Translations under genes and position numbers: made by a program
The notes under the pieces: model-generated
The model's database searches: none
Told to the model about the DNA's origin: nothing
The model's input: the letters and a program-made list of their open reading frames with translations, nothing else
Part shown: one piece after another, positions 26,096 to 38,985 of the stretch
Numbering within the stretch: position 1 is the stretch's first letter
How the letters are laid out: every line of letters starts with the position of its first letter
Assembly: GCA_016617855.1 (NCBI GenBank)
Contig: JAECUM010004994.1
Span: 28,360 to 92,359, forward strand
Source of the DNA: Megalonaias nervosa
Taxonomy: Eukaryota; Mollusca; Bivalvia; Unionida; Unionidae
DNA length: 64,000 nucleotides
Direction: 5' to 3'

Positions 26096-26689
26096 ACAAC
26101 TTAAATTACACCAGTTTTGTATAAATATAAAGAGTCTTGACAAATCAAATATTTCCAAACAGTCCAATCTCAATTTGACCAGAAAAGTAAAATGTGTATA
26201 TATCTAAAAAACAATCATGCAGCATTATCATAATTCAGAGGCACGCCTAGTATGCAATTATCTAAAAGGCATATTATTAATAATCTCTAGAAATGTGGGA
26301 CTGAGAAAAGCACATCAGTGTTACATAATGCTCCTCTTTTACTTCTAACTTAGGAATTTCAGGACAAAACTGGACAAAATACAAACTGTACAAGACTCCA
26401 GACAAAATACAAACTCTACAAGACTTAAAACGTAGCCAAACAATCCCCAATATAAACAGTGATGTCTTTAATGGTTGAGTTAGATGCTTGAAACTGCAAA
26501 TGAGCAATCTTGATCACAAAGGTATTTGGAAATACCTATGGTTAACTCTAAGAAAGAATTCTGGAATGAACACTTCACCAATGTAGAAAATGAGTTCCTT
26601 TAAAAGACTGATATTGTCCATGAATTCAAGAAAAAAAAAATTCTTCTTTTTATCTGCTGAGTGTTGAAACCAGTACCATTGCTCTTCAA

Positions 26690-28275
26690 TAAGATTTTCA
26701 AAAATTAGCTGCCTTGGATGTCAGAGTAAAACCATTTTCATTTAGGACCAACCAGACATCATTTAGGACAAACATGACATCATTTAGGACAAACATGACA
26801 TCTTAGGAACTCTTCTGGTAGAAATCCCATACTGATACAACTTTCTGTTTTTGAAAAGTAATAATAAAAAGATTTTAAAGATGGCTGCTACAGTGGCCAT
26901 AATGGATATCAGACTGGCACCATGTCCATTCAGGACAAACTATACATTACAAGAAGTCTTTCAGTAAAGGCACAATACTGACATGATCAACCATCTAACA
27001 GAAGTAGCCATAACAAGATTTTCAAGATGGCAGTTGTGGTGTAAATACTGGGAATCAAACCCAGTACCATTTATGACCAACAAGACATCATAATTAATCT
27101 TTTAGTGAAATCCCTAAGTTGATATGACCATTCATTCAGGAGCGCTGATGAGATTTTCAAGATGATGACTGTAATGGATGACTGAACAGCACCATTTTCA
27201 TTAAAGGCCAACTATACATCATAATAAGTCATTAAGTGAAAACTCCATTTTGATATGACCATCTATTCCAGCGGAGTCACAATAACAAGATTTTCAAGAT
27301 AGCTGCCATGTTGGGCATACTGAAAGTACAAGCAGCACTCCTTTCATTTAGGACCAACTAGACATCAGAAGAAGTCTTCAGGTGAAAACCAATGCAACAT
27401 CACTTTTTGTACAGGAGTAGCAACCACATTTCAAGAATGCCACCACAGTGGACATATTAGATATCAGAGCATCATTTTCACTTAGGACCAACTAGACATC
27501 ATAAGACAACTTTCAATGACAAACCCAAGTTAATTCAACCATCCATTTAGGAGTCGTAATAAAAAGATTTTCAAGACCGTTGCTGGGCAGAATGTAATGA
27601 TGGCCTCTGCAGTGGCCACACTGGATGTTCGCACTGCACCATTTTCATTTATGATCAACCAGACATCATAAGACAACTTTCAATGACAAACCCAAGTTAA
27701 TTCAACCATCCATTTAGGAGTCATAATAAAAAGATTTTCAAGACGGTTGCTGGGTAGAATGTAATGATGGCCTCTGCAGTGGCCACACTGGCTGTTCGTG
27801 CTGCACCATTTTCACTTAGGACTAACCAGACCATTGGATGAATGTATGAGTAAAGTTTCACAGTTATGGTTTGTTGCTGTTGTTATGGCTGCTATAGATT
27901 TAACGTCATTTTTCAGCACAAGCTAAGCTACACATGGCAGCCAATTAACTGGTGGAGGAAGAGCTTGGCAAAATCCTGGAAAGAACCAATAACCCATGGG
28001 AAGCTACTGGCAAGCTTTCTCATGTACTCACATTGGCCGAACAAAAGACTTGAATCCATGCCAAAGAGGTGAGATGGCAGTGATCCATAACAGTGAGTGC
28101 TTTAGACCACTCTGCCACTCTGGGTCCTGCAAAGTTTCATGGCAATCCACAATGTAGCTTTGAGGCTGTAGTGACAACAAAAGAAGCTAACAAATTGACA
28201 GACAATGTACGATCTATAACAGACCATCCTATAAGCTCTCCTGACCTCTAACAAGTAAAGCTAAAAACCATGTCT
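26690..28275 (+). mobile_element. HINE/pearl-like element with long degenerate core
   Basis: About six diverged core units ('aagatggctgctacagtggc', 'ggaccaactagacatcag') including a cleaner pair at 27470-27640 and 27640-27800. The tail matches the elements at 22656 and 29690. The V-SINE-like copy at 27865-28128 splits the tail. Confidence 0.55.
27865..28128 (-). mobile_element. V-SINE-like copy inserted in the tail of the 26690 element
   Basis: Body and head match 2755-3006 ('gatttaacgtcatttttcag', 'accactctgccactctggg'). Flanks 'aaagtttcacagttat' and 'aaagtttcatggcaat' look like a target duplication, different from the one at 23309. Confidence 0.75.
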
Positions 28276-28640
28276 ATAAAAATGAAACAGCGGCATAAAC
28301 AAATCAGTCTGATGGTATTTCTGCATAAAAAATATTGAGAAACTCATGCAATAAATAGCTCTAAATATGCTGTATACATTCAACCAATAAAACAATGATA
28401 ATTAATAGCTTTTTTCCAGTAAATAAAGTATAAATTTTGTACGATTTTGTGCTATTTTGGTATGAAACTAGAACTTTGTTCACGGAGCATGGATGCCCCA
28501 ATGCCATGCCTGAACTCTAAACTGAATGTAAAACTACACCACTGTAGAGGGTCAAGGACTACACTGTATGCCCTACCCACTGTCATGGAGCATAAAAAGA
28601 AATAAACCAAAGAATCAATCTTATCACCCATTCTACTCAC

Positions 28641-28730
28641 CATCTATGTCCATGAAGTCAGGTTCCAGGCCAAGGCTGGGCTGGAACTGAACTAACCCTG
28701 GCTGAATAATGTCACCAAACCCAAAGCCAG
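28641..28730 (-). CDS. MLXIP: Mondo exon: IIQPGL (GRACE/MCR-type) motif
   Basis: Acceptor tgttttgcag, donor GTGAGT, 90 nt. Encodes GFGFGDIIQPGLVQFQPSL followed by EPDFMDID, matching the DMIQPxLxPLQPxLDFMD motif conserved between MLXIP and MLXIPL. Phases fit both neighbours (1 in, 1 out). Confidence 0.95.
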
Positions 28731-28849
28731 CTGCAAAACACCCAAACAAAATCCTCTTAATTTCATAGCAATTCCCATTACCAAGTACTAATGTCCTCAA
28801 ACACATGTTCTGGAGAAACCTATTTAAAGAATACTATGAGAATGTGCAG

Positions 28850-29300
28850 TCATAACACTGGCCACTTTTATGTCACTCCTAGATACTACTAGTGTTTTAA
28901 AACTTTTATGGCTCCCAGTATTATAAAACTTTTATTATGGCTCCAAGTGTTATCAAACATTTATGGCTCCAAATGTTATGAAACTTTTGCATATGGCTCT
29001 CAATGTCATGAAAATATTTGAATGGCTCCAAGTGATATAAAACGTTTAGGTCTCCCAGTGTTATAAAACTTGAATGGCTCCTGGTATTATAGAACTTGCA
29101 CAGCTCCAAATGTTATAAAACTTTTACATCTCCCAGTTATAAAACTAAAATGGCTCTTTGTGTTAAAAACATTTTTAGGCTCCCATTGATACAAAACTTG
29201 TAGGTCTCCCACTCTAACAAAACTTGAATGGCTCCTAGTGTTATAAAACTTGTATGGCTCCCAATGTTATAAAACTTGTATAGCTCCTAGTGTTACAAAG
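28850..29300. repeat. Degenerate array, unit about 30-36 bp
   Basis: Around 14 copies of 'ggctcccagtgttataaaac' with variable spacing. Starts about 120 bases upstream (transcript sense) of the acceptor of the exon at 28641-28730. Confidence 0.8.
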
Positions 29301-29689
29301 CAGAAGCATGGAACAAATATATTATTTGGTCGTGATTAATTATGGTGCTTTTTATATCTGTCATCAATTTGGACAAACAAAAACTCTGCCAAACATAAGC
29401 CTTATATGGTATAAACAGATGAATGGAAATTTGTAACAAATTATTTTTTTATAACAAAAACCCAGTAAAACAGTTTTGCTAACAGAAATTAGTCCCATAC
29501 CTCATGCTAAGGCAAGTTTAATTGTTACTAAGAGCCCTGACCACTAGCCCAATATTGCCTGGGATCTTCAGTATCTCTTAGGTAAATCTATGTATGAAGT
29601 CTGATACAAACATGATGAAAATGCAAGTCTTAAAATAAATTAATAATGCATTTGGCAAAGCGCAATGTTCTTAAGACCAGCCACCTAGG

Positions 29690-30665
29690 AGAAGTATTGA
29701 TAACAAGATTTTCAAGATAGTCATCACTGCAACTGCGTTAGGTCAGACCAGCATCATTTTCATTAAAAACCACTTTGACATCAGTGAAAGCCCCATATGA
29801 CCATTCATTCAGAAGTAATGATTACAAGAGTTCAAGATGGCCACCCTGGCAGGCAGCATCATTTTCATTAACAAACCACTTGACATCAAAGAGTCTTTCA
29901 GTGAAAGCCCCATATGACCATTCATTCAGAAGTAATGATAACAAGCGTTCAAGATGGCCACCCTGGCAGGCATACTGAATGTCTCAATGGCACCGTTTTC
30001 ATTTATGACCAACTACATAGCCACTGCAGTGGCTATACTGACATCAAATTGGCACCATTTCTATTCAACTAGACATCACACATCTTTTGGAGAAAATTCC
30101 ATGTCAATATCACACCTCATTCATAAGGAGCAGCAATAAAGATCTTCAATATAGCTAGTGACCATATTGGACATCAGATCGGCACTTTTTTCATTTAGGA
30201 CCAATAATATATATGTCATAAAAAGTCTTCTGGAGATAACCCCATGTCAATATGACTTTCCTTTCAGGTGGAGTAGCAACAAAAAGAACCGCAAGATGGT
30301 CGCTATGGTAGCAACATTGGACAACACATCTGCACCATTTTCCTTTAGGATGAATTAGATATCATAATAAGTCTTTCCATTGAAAAACCCATGTTGATAT
30401 GACCATCCATTCAGGAATAGTAGCAATAATAAGAGTTTTAAGATGGCCACTGTGGTGGTATTACTGTATGTCCAAGCAACACCATTTTCATCTAGGACCA
30501 AGCAGACCATGGAAAGAATGTGCGTGTTATGTTACATTGCAATCTTGGAAGGTAGTTTTGGATGAGTAACAATAACAAACTTAAACTGATTGATGGACAT
30601 AGGACAATATGCCAGCCAAGAAGCTCTTCTGATTCATGAGCAGTGTAGCTTAAAAAACAGTAGTT
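29690..30665 (+). mobile_element. HINE/pearl-like element, uninterrupted tail
   Basis: Core units include a close pair at 29783-29860 and 29905-29975 ('ccccatatgaccattcattc', 'ttcaagatggccaccctggc'). The tail from 30510 ('agaccatggaaagaatgtg' to 'ctcttctgattcatgagca') matches the other two tails without a SINE. Confidence 0.55.
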
Positions 30666-31381
30666 AAATAGTATGGTAGGCAAGTATGTGGCATGTTCTC
30701 TGGATAAGCAATAACAAGAATAAGATTGTTGCTGTGGTGGCCATATTGGATGTCAGATCAGCACCGATGTAGTTCAGGACCATCTAGTCATCATGAAAAG
30801 TCTTTTAGTGAAAAAACCCGATATATTTATATAGGCTTTACAAAATTCAATATAGTTTCATGAGCAAGTATTTTATGGAATAGAGTGTCTTGCTAAGATG
30901 CAGTCATACTGCATCAGACTTCTAAAGTACTATAAGACAAAACTTGCTCATAAAATTAATCCTAACGAATCTGACACGGTAAAAGTTGTTTACCTTATGT
31001 CTTTTCATACTTATGCTGGTATGATACAAATTCTTAATTAATTTTATCTGACTTCAGCTGATTCAACTGCTTCTTTATATGATGTCATGAATTTATTGAT
31101 AATCATACAAGGCCATTTATCTGACACTACTGTTGGTCCTGTATTTTAAAAGTGTAAAGTTTGCAAGAAATGAGAAATGATTAAACTGTATATTCAGAAT
31201 CAAGACCCATTTATAGAAAAACTTTATCTACTTGTTCTGAGCATTCAATATTAACACTTGCTGTTTTCAATTGCATGTGTCTGTCTTAATTAGGAGCAAG
31301 GTGTAATATCAAAGACTTCATATGTCAAAATGTCTTACAAAAGCAAATAGACCATAGATACCAAAAAGAATAATATCTTAC

Positions 31382-31502
31382 AAAGTTCTCTTGTGGTAGG
31401 GAAAGCAAATGGCTGATTCAAGCTTGTAAACAAACTGTCGGACAAATCCATCATGTCTGAGAAATCTGTTGAATTCAGGAGGAGATCAGTGTTTGATATC
31501 TG
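31382..31502 (-). CDS. MLXIP: Mondo exon: DLSDSLFTSL segment (acceptor uncertain)
   Basis: Donor GTAAGA at 31381. Encodes NTDLLLNSTDFSDMMDLSDS then FTSLNQPFAFPTTREL, equivalent to the MSEFSDTLFSTL region of MLXIP. The AG at 31503-31504 gives a phase-0 start that fits the exon at 32590 directly. A stronger-looking AG before 31528 would need one extra base from an exon not found. The frame is open beyond both. Confidence 0.82.
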
Positions 31503-32589
31503 CTGGTTCCTGGGTATTTGGAGGACATCTGCAACCCTTTCCAGTAACAAAGCATGACTCTCATTCTAAACAAACGATGAAAAATAAGACATTAAAATAT
31601 CTGTTATCCTTCAACGATGCCTTGGAAAATTTGGGCACAGTTAAGACTCAAGAGCTTTTTTGTCCAATGTTATACTTCTATGAGAGGAGTTATCTGTCCC
31701 TGAAGTTCTGTCACCAGTATATGCTGCTTTTCACCAATAAAATTTGCCCCTTTACCGGAAAAGATATGGCTGTCGGTATTCATATACTGACAAACTGTAA
31801 AATGTGTTTTAAGTCTTAAAAGTTATCTCTTTTTTAATGTTACTGTGCTGCTGGAGTGGAATAAAAACAAATTATTTCTAATAAAAGTATTAAGAATAAA
31901 GATGGCTTGAAGTTTCACTTACGATAAGTGGAATTGAGGAGATGATAATATGAATAACACAACTTTTTATTGCTTTATTTTTATTTTTTTATTTACAGGA
32001 AAAGCGTAATCCATACACAGGTGAGCATAAGACATTTGATCTGTCAACTTGACTGCTAAATATGAAGGCACCAGACAAAGACCTGACAACATTATAAATA
32101 AACAAGATTACAGGTACACAATTAAACTTCTGGGCACTGATAATAGGGCTACACTATAGAACTCCATGGAGATGGTCACAAAACTGGTATTCCAGAAAAA
32201 ACTGTATTGTACAGAAAAAACTGTATTCTACAGAAAAAACTGTATTGCGCAGAAAAAAATAATTAGGTGTCAATAAACTCAGTGCTAAGATTATAACACT
32301 AAAAAATATATAAAATATAAAATAAAAATATAAAATAAAATATAATATAAAAATATAAAAATATAAAATAATTTTTTTTTCAAGAAATAGCCAACATTCT
32401 TTGACTGTGGTTCCTATCTGCCTATACAGAACAAATGAAACAGAACGAACCAAACAAAAAATTTAATAGTATTTCTATATGTTCAAAAAAGTTATTATGA
32501 GCCATTGCAATTATCCTGTCACTATGAATTTACTGAATAAGCATAGTTTTTCATGCAAATGAATTGCTAAAATCACATCATTTGTGTAC
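31503..32589. other. Intron with AT-rich tracts, possible missing exon
   Basis: Holds part of a dispersed repeat (31920-32060) and the small repeat at 32180-32260, then an A/T tract at 32285-32375. A short exon between the 32590 and 31382 exons could be hidden here but none was recognised. Confidence 0.4.
32180..32260. repeat. About 22-bp repeat, three to four copies
   Basis: Copies of 'agaaaaaactgtattctac' in tandem. Confidence 0.75.
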
Positions 32590-32712
32590 CTCAGATATTT
32601 CGAGTGGACTTCTCTTTGGTAATCTGGATTTGAAAAACTTCCGCCATCGTTTGTACTCAGCTGTGACTGTGTCCAGTCGTCTCTTCCAGTAATATCCTTC
32701 CATAACGATAGA
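32590..32712 (-). CDS. MLXIP: Mondo exon: YYWKRR (Mondo-conserved region)
   Basis: Acceptor attttgcag, donor GTACAC (imperfect), 123 nt, 41 codons, phase 0 at both ends. Encodes SIVMEGYYWKRRLDTVTAEY then KRWRKFFKSRLPKRSP, matching the EGxYWKRRIExVxREYHKWR block that is part of the glucose-response module. Confidence 0.96.
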
Positions 32713-33156
32713 CTGCAAAATAAAATTGTACATAACTACGAATCCTTTTAGACAGAATGCATTTACAAATGGCTCTTTCTGAAGGAATAACTTAGAGGAC
32801 AATTATTCTTTGTTTCAAAAGGCGAAAAAAAATCAGTTTCCTTCCCACCTTTCTTTACCTACCTGGTTATAGGCAGGGTAAAAAACAGGATATGAGTGCT
32901 TTCATTTTTTTAAAAAATTTTATAAACAACTGGTGGGGATGATGATGACAGGAAGAAAAAGTAAGTACAGAAGCCCAAGATATTGGTTTTCAAAATCCCC
33001 CAGATAGAGATGTCAAAATTTTGGGAAATTTCTACCAGGTACCCATCAATCATAATGATCAGTTACCTGGGTAGCCGATCAAAGGTAAATTGTATTAAAT
33101 GTTAACCTGAACTGCTCTGTTGTAGGTTCAGACATCCCAACCCCCAAGAGAGGTAC

Positions 33157-34082
33157 ATAGCTGCCAACCCTCATGATTTTGGCATGAATTTCACGACTAT
33201 TTCAGCGATTCACGGATTCACGCCATATGCAAAAAATTACAAATTCCCCAATTCTCAATTATTTTAAATCTTTAATAAAATAACCGATTTCCCGTTAAGT
33301 GCTAGTCGTGATATCGGCAGTTGTCGAAACGGTCCAGTATTGCTGGTCGCGATATTAGTAGAACTATAGCTGATTGATATAGTTGGCCCAGTAGCAAGCA
33401 TTTTAGCATATTTTAATCTATATGTATAAGAGTAGTTTTACAAATGCTTTTGAGAGAAACTGGGGCCTAACCAGAATTTTGCTCTGCACATGCGCTGCAA
33501 CACTGATTTGAATTACCATTCGGCATCGATATTGAAAATGTTACCACCAAGGAAAAATAAATATATTGCACAAAAAGTGAAGTTAAGTTTGGAATATACC
33601 AAAAATTGGCTGTGCATTCTGCCATCAAACACCAATATACATCATGCTTTTTGCACAGTGTACCACGAATTTTAGCATTGGGTATGGTGGCAGAGATGAT
33701 GTGAGCACAGGGGTTCATTACAAAGAAAATTAGGAGTATCCGTCCATGAATTAAGGGATGGGGGCTCTAACCTGGATATTGTGAGGAAGCACATTGTTAG
33801 ACAAGAGCACATAGAGGTTGGGAAGATTAAGAACTCAGCAGATTTAAGCTCTGGAATATTTTAAGCCATCGACGGAAGACCTGCAAGCTACCAACGCTGA
33901 AACATTGTTTGTGAGTTTTCTTGTTGAACACAATCTACCTTTATCAGCTTGATCCCATGTTAAAGATTTGTTCCAACAAAAAGTACTCCCGGCCTCAAAG
34001 ATCGCTTCACGAATTCATGTCAAAATTTGCTAATTTTTATCCCTATTTTCACTAATTGCGAGCCTGGAGGGTTGGCAGCTAT
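33157..34082. mobile_element. hAT-like element with inverted ends and BED-finger remnant
   Basis: Ends 'atagctgccaaccc' and 'gggttggcagctat' are perfect inverted repeats. Flanks agaggtac and ggcggtat are a degraded candidate 8-bp duplication. Inside, the plus-strand frame at 33541-33675 reads LPPRKNKYIAQKVKLSLEYT and continues into a fragment resembling the start of a BED-type finger, but one expected Cys is replaced and the frame ends after 45 codons. Copy of the element at 3191-4554, inverted. Confidence 0.65.
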
Positions 34083-35699
34083 GGCGGTATAAGCGTAATT
34101 TATTACTAATGTAAGTGGCAAAAAGCATAATCTGAGCATAAAAGAGCAATCAATATATTACATGCCATAATTACAGAAAACTTATGAAAAACATACATAT
34201 TTACAGTATTTAACGTACATTTATTTCTGCTGCTTACCTGGATCTGCAGTTGAAATTTTTGTCACAAATCGGCTAAATCCATGTGGATTGGTAGTTAATA
34301 CAAGATTATAAACATAAAAGAAATGGATAAATTATTTACCCATAACAATCTACATGTCTACAGTAACTTTCACAAATAGTCGTAAAGTCCTCAAATGATG
34401 ACTAGTAGTAGTATCCTCGACCTGCCATGGTTCGTCCCTTAATGATGGTCTGGTGCAACATGTTTTTAAGTTTAAACAAATCCCTTTCCTCTAATATTTT
34501 TCAGTCACATAACATCCATCAGCCACATCAATACAGCCTGTTTTTTTAATGATATCTGGCTCCATTTCTTTTCAATTTAGACTGGTCCACTACGTATGTA
34601 GTATAAAAATAGAATGAATCTCTGACAAGTGGTTTCACATTCAAGAATACCATCGGTTTTCTTGGAACTGTTTCAAGTAAAATTAATGCAAATATTACCA
34701 TATTTACACATGTGGTCGATTCTGATTAGATGTTTTTTCAGTGTTATTAAATAAAAAAGTTTCCCTTATATTTAATTATTTCAGTGAAAAATTTCATTCT
34801 GTATAGTTGTCCATTTCATTCATTTTTTCCTAACATGGTAAATGAGGTGCATGTTATGCTAACCAAGATTTTGTGCTGCCTTTGCAGTTACAAATATATC
34901 TGCCTTGGGTTTCCTGCTATTAAAATAAAGAGTCCAGTAAACAAACGTGAACAGCGGCCCTGACTTGAACAGCTAATACTCACTACAGGGCCGCAAATTT
35001 GAGGGAAAAATGGCATTTGTTAAACCGGACATTTATATTGTGCTTTCTTTTATTTGAATTGTAATGTGTATTTAAATTTTATTTCATCAAGTATTTCTTA
35101 ATCAGCACTTACTCTCACTGTTGATGAAAGGTTCTGACATAGTTGAATGTCATCAGGATCTCAAAACAAGCGCGTTTAAGTTGCGAGAAAAATGGCGCAT
35201 GAACCATGGACAGGCACAAAGTTAGGACGGTCTAGCTTTAAATATCAGCGCTGATTCTTAAATAGGTCGCATGAAAAAGGAGAGAAGTGTCCTCCCTTGT
35301 ATAATTATACACTACATGTATGACAATTAAATTGTAAACAGCCATACAACCCCCTACGATGATGAATAAATGCTCACACGACATGAACCTCGAACTGTAA
35401 TCGTTATTCTGTGTCTTGATCTGAATTTGGAATACTTTCTTTTTAAACGGGTACCTGCTTGCTCATTACCTGGGCTATTATTAACGGGCAAGTCCCAGTG
35501 CATCCATTGGCATCTATACCCACAGAATGCTCTGATGGTAAAAGTTGTAATAATAAGCAACTAAATTAAGCTTTTGTACCATGCCCATTATTTTAATGTC
35601 TGATAGTCATAAAAATTTACAATCATAAAAATCAGACTGAACTTTACAATGGAGCTGTATACTTTGTGTGCAGACATCAAAAGTAACCAAGGTTTATAC
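34083..35699. other. Intron, no gene
   Basis: Contains a copy (34430-34690) of the dispersed repeat seen at 16850-17400. Around 35354-35564 both strands are open for about 65 codons, without family resemblance. Confidence 0.4.
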
Positions 35700-36770
35700 A
35701 GCATTCATGGGAAAATGTAAAAATGGAGTTTTAGAAAAATTTTATCAGTGGCCTTGACCATATAGATAAAATCTTCACTGTGATGCCTGAGATGCCATCA
35801 AATTGAAAAGCAAAAGTGTACTATGGTTCACAACTTTCAGTGATGATAAACAATCACACCAAGTTTCATCTCATCATCTCCCCTGGCTCAAAAAATTAGA
35901 GTGAAAACCAAAGTGTAATAGAACTGTTCAACATAAAATCCCATGAAAATGACCATGAAAATCCCCAATGTGGTAGATGTACATAACACTCTTCGAATGA
36001 TAACAAGTTTCATCTCTTAATCAGTTTGAAAGATAAAGAGTGGAAAAGAAGGTGATGGAAAAATTTTTACCAGGACCTTGAAGATAGGTTAGGTATATAA
36101 CACACCTTCTAGGAATGAAGTGATACCACTTTTCTTCCCTTAATCTCAGACTACTTTAAAGTCAGAGAGCAGGAGGGAATGTATGATGGAAACAAAAAAT
36201 TGTGACATGACCATGATTTTGAAGATAGTACCCTCAATGTCATATCAGACAACTATCAGTGATGATGTACAAGTATAACAAGTTTCATATCTTTATCTGA
36301 AATAACTTAAAAAGCACATCTGAAGGGAAAAAGCAATGAAAACAAAAAACACAGACCTGACCATAAACATAGGACCCCAATGTGGTATGTGACCAACATT
36401 ACAGTGATATAAATATAATGTAGAAATATTCCCATCATCAGCCTCTGCTCTCAAATGTCTTTAAAGCTTTATAACTGAAGTTGACAATGTGATATCAAAC
36501 AAAAAGCACCAAGCCATGACCTTGACACTGAAGACAGTACGACCAAAGTGATACATAACATTCCTTATAGTGATGGTGTTCAAGTATACCAAGCTCTATT
36601 ACTTAGTCGCAAATGACTTTAAAGTTATAGATTAGAAGAGTAATCGAATAAAAAAAAATTTAAGTTGTGACCTTGACACTTAAGACAGGACCCATAATGT
36701 GGTACAAGACCAACCTTTTAGTGATACTGTACAAGTATCTCAATGTGGTACACAATCTCAAAAGGCTTTA
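35700..36770. repeat. Degenerate tandem array, unit about 160-180 bp
   Basis: Recurring order of 'gaccttgacactgaagacag', 'aatgtggtacataac', 'agtgatgatgtacaagtat', 'aagtttcatctctt'. Six or so diverged copies. A different family from the arrays at 22656 or 43440. Confidence 0.6.
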
Positions 36771-37899
36771 AATTAGAGTGACAAGTATGACTGCTGACTG
36801 GAGTGCATATACTGTGTCTCCCACTTTGAAAGGGTGGGGACAGTTGTAACCTAGGAGACAACTAGGATGCATGTATGTATATAGTAGCATTTTATGGCAC
36901 ATCAGCACAACAGTGGCTCTATGGTACCAAATAAGTTCAGAAATGAAAAATGACTTGCCCAAAAATTTAGGATGACATGCTCCTCCAAATAATGCTGAAA
37001 CAGATACAATATATAATGTAAAGATGTTAAAATCTGTAAAATGGGTAAGAAGATTAAGGCAACACATGTAAAATCCTTAAAACATACAGTCAAAATTCAT
37101 TATGCAAACTACAATCTCTCAAAAAGTCCAAGACTTGCTCACGCAGTACATCATCATACACTTTCTTCTTGCATTTCTCGTCAATATAGGGTGGAAACCA
37201 AACATTCTACAAGAATTTTTCACTGTCAGCGTACACCAGTGAGGCAAGCACTCTGGCCAGGGTTCAACCTTCAGGAGGTATGCACAAATCAGGTATATGT
37301 GTTCAATATGTGATTAGCTCAATACCACCTCAACATATGCTCTCTTTGATGGATGCCAATCTCCAATAGCATGTTTCATCTTCTGAAGTTTGTTTTGCCA
37401 AGTACAATGAGCTGCCAATTTATACAATTTATGAAGTCAATAACAGAAACAGTTGACTGCTGGGCAGCACTGGCTGCTTTACATGCCCTTTCTGCACCCT
37501 TGATACCATAATGAAAGGCTGCAAACAGTACAGAATAATTTTTCCAGACTATGATAATATTATGTTTCTGTAATATCTGGAATGTTAACAGGTTGTTAGA
37601 TTTGAGATTCTGCAAGTCTTTCAATGTGGAAACTGAATCTGAAAAAATGATAAAATTTGCTTTTTGAGAGATTTCAAAGTAGTTCAATGGGTATGGCCTT
37701 CATTTCTGCAGTAAAAATTTAGTTTTTATCCAGTAACCAGCTCAAGATGGTCCCATGGGGTGTTGAATGCCAACTCCATCTTTATCTTTCGAACAATGTG
37801 TAAACAGACAAGTATGACTATGAAAGACTCGTAGGAGGCACTGCTTTCAGTGAACTTGCTCTGAAAAGGAGAGGATCTGTTGAGGGCTTTCTGAATTTG

Positions 37900-38185
37900 C
37901 AACAGTCACTATTATTTTGGGAGGTTGTGATAACCATGGTGGTAATTTGCAACAGACACTATTATTTTGGGAGGTTGTGATAACCATGGTGGTAATTCGC
38001 AACAGTCACTGTTATTTTGGGAGGTTGTGATAACCATGGTGGTAATTTACAACAGTCACTATTATTTTGGGAGGTTGTGATAACCATGGTGGTTATTTTG
38101 GGAGGTTGTGATAACCATGGTGGTAATTTGCAACAGTCACTATTATTTTGGGAGGTTGTGATAACCATGGTGGTAATTTGGGAAT
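37900..38185. repeat. 50-bp minisatellite inside the retrotransposon remnant
   Basis: Five full copies plus one partial of 'gcaacagtcactattatttt' continuing gggaggttgtgataaccatggtggtaattt. They are nearly identical. It separates the RT from the RNase H part. Confidence 0.93.
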
Positions 38186-38814
38186 ACCTAATTTTGCAGT
38201 ATCTAATGTACAAAAAGAAAAGTTAATTTATAGTAGAAAATAAGTCCAAAAACTTTTGTCTCCTCCACAACAGGAATAAGATTGTCATCAAGATGGAGTT
38301 TTAGGTCATCATGAATTCGATGTAATTGGCAGATTGTGTATTTGAAATTCTGAACCCAATTTAACTGAATTTGATACTGAATAGTATTCTACTCATTAAT
38401 CTACAGTAGATCAAAATGCTTTCAACGTGTAACGACAATTACTGGATTAAAGCAATTCACTATACTGTTGTGTTTAATATTGAGTAGAGTGACTGACAAT
38501 ATGCTGCCCTGAGAACTGCTTTCAGAAAGAGTGGTACCTACCACAACTCCAAAGGTCTATTTTTCTAAAAATTAGAGATAAATTTGGTAGTCACCACTCA
38601 GACCTTGGTAAAATAGGTCCGCCATTATGCCATACTTCCATATGGCATCATAAGCCTTCTCTCCAAGTTAAATATGACAGTGATTATACGTTCTTTCTTT
38701 ATGAAAGCTTCTCTAAAAAATGCTTCAATGCAATAAGTATTGTTGGATTTGAATCCCAACAGTTTTGCAAATACATTTTGTTAATAGTGTGGGATGATGG
38801 CTGGAAAGATTAGG

Positions 38815-38985
38815 ATGGTCCTTTCCAGGTTTGGATGGTCCTTTCCAGGTTAGGAAGGTCCGTTCCAGGTTTGGATGGTCCTTTCCAGGTTTGGATGGTC
38901 CTTTCCAGGTTAGGATGGTCCTTTCCAGGTTAGGTTGGTCCTTTCCAGGTTTGGATGGTCCTTTCCAGGTTTGGATACAGTTGCT
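38815..38985. repeat. 20-bp minisatellite made from the RT coding sequence
   Basis: Eight copies of 'ggtcctttccaggtttggat'. On the minus strand the unit encodes PGKDHPN in one frame, the same residues as the RT segment it sits in. Confidence 0.92.
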
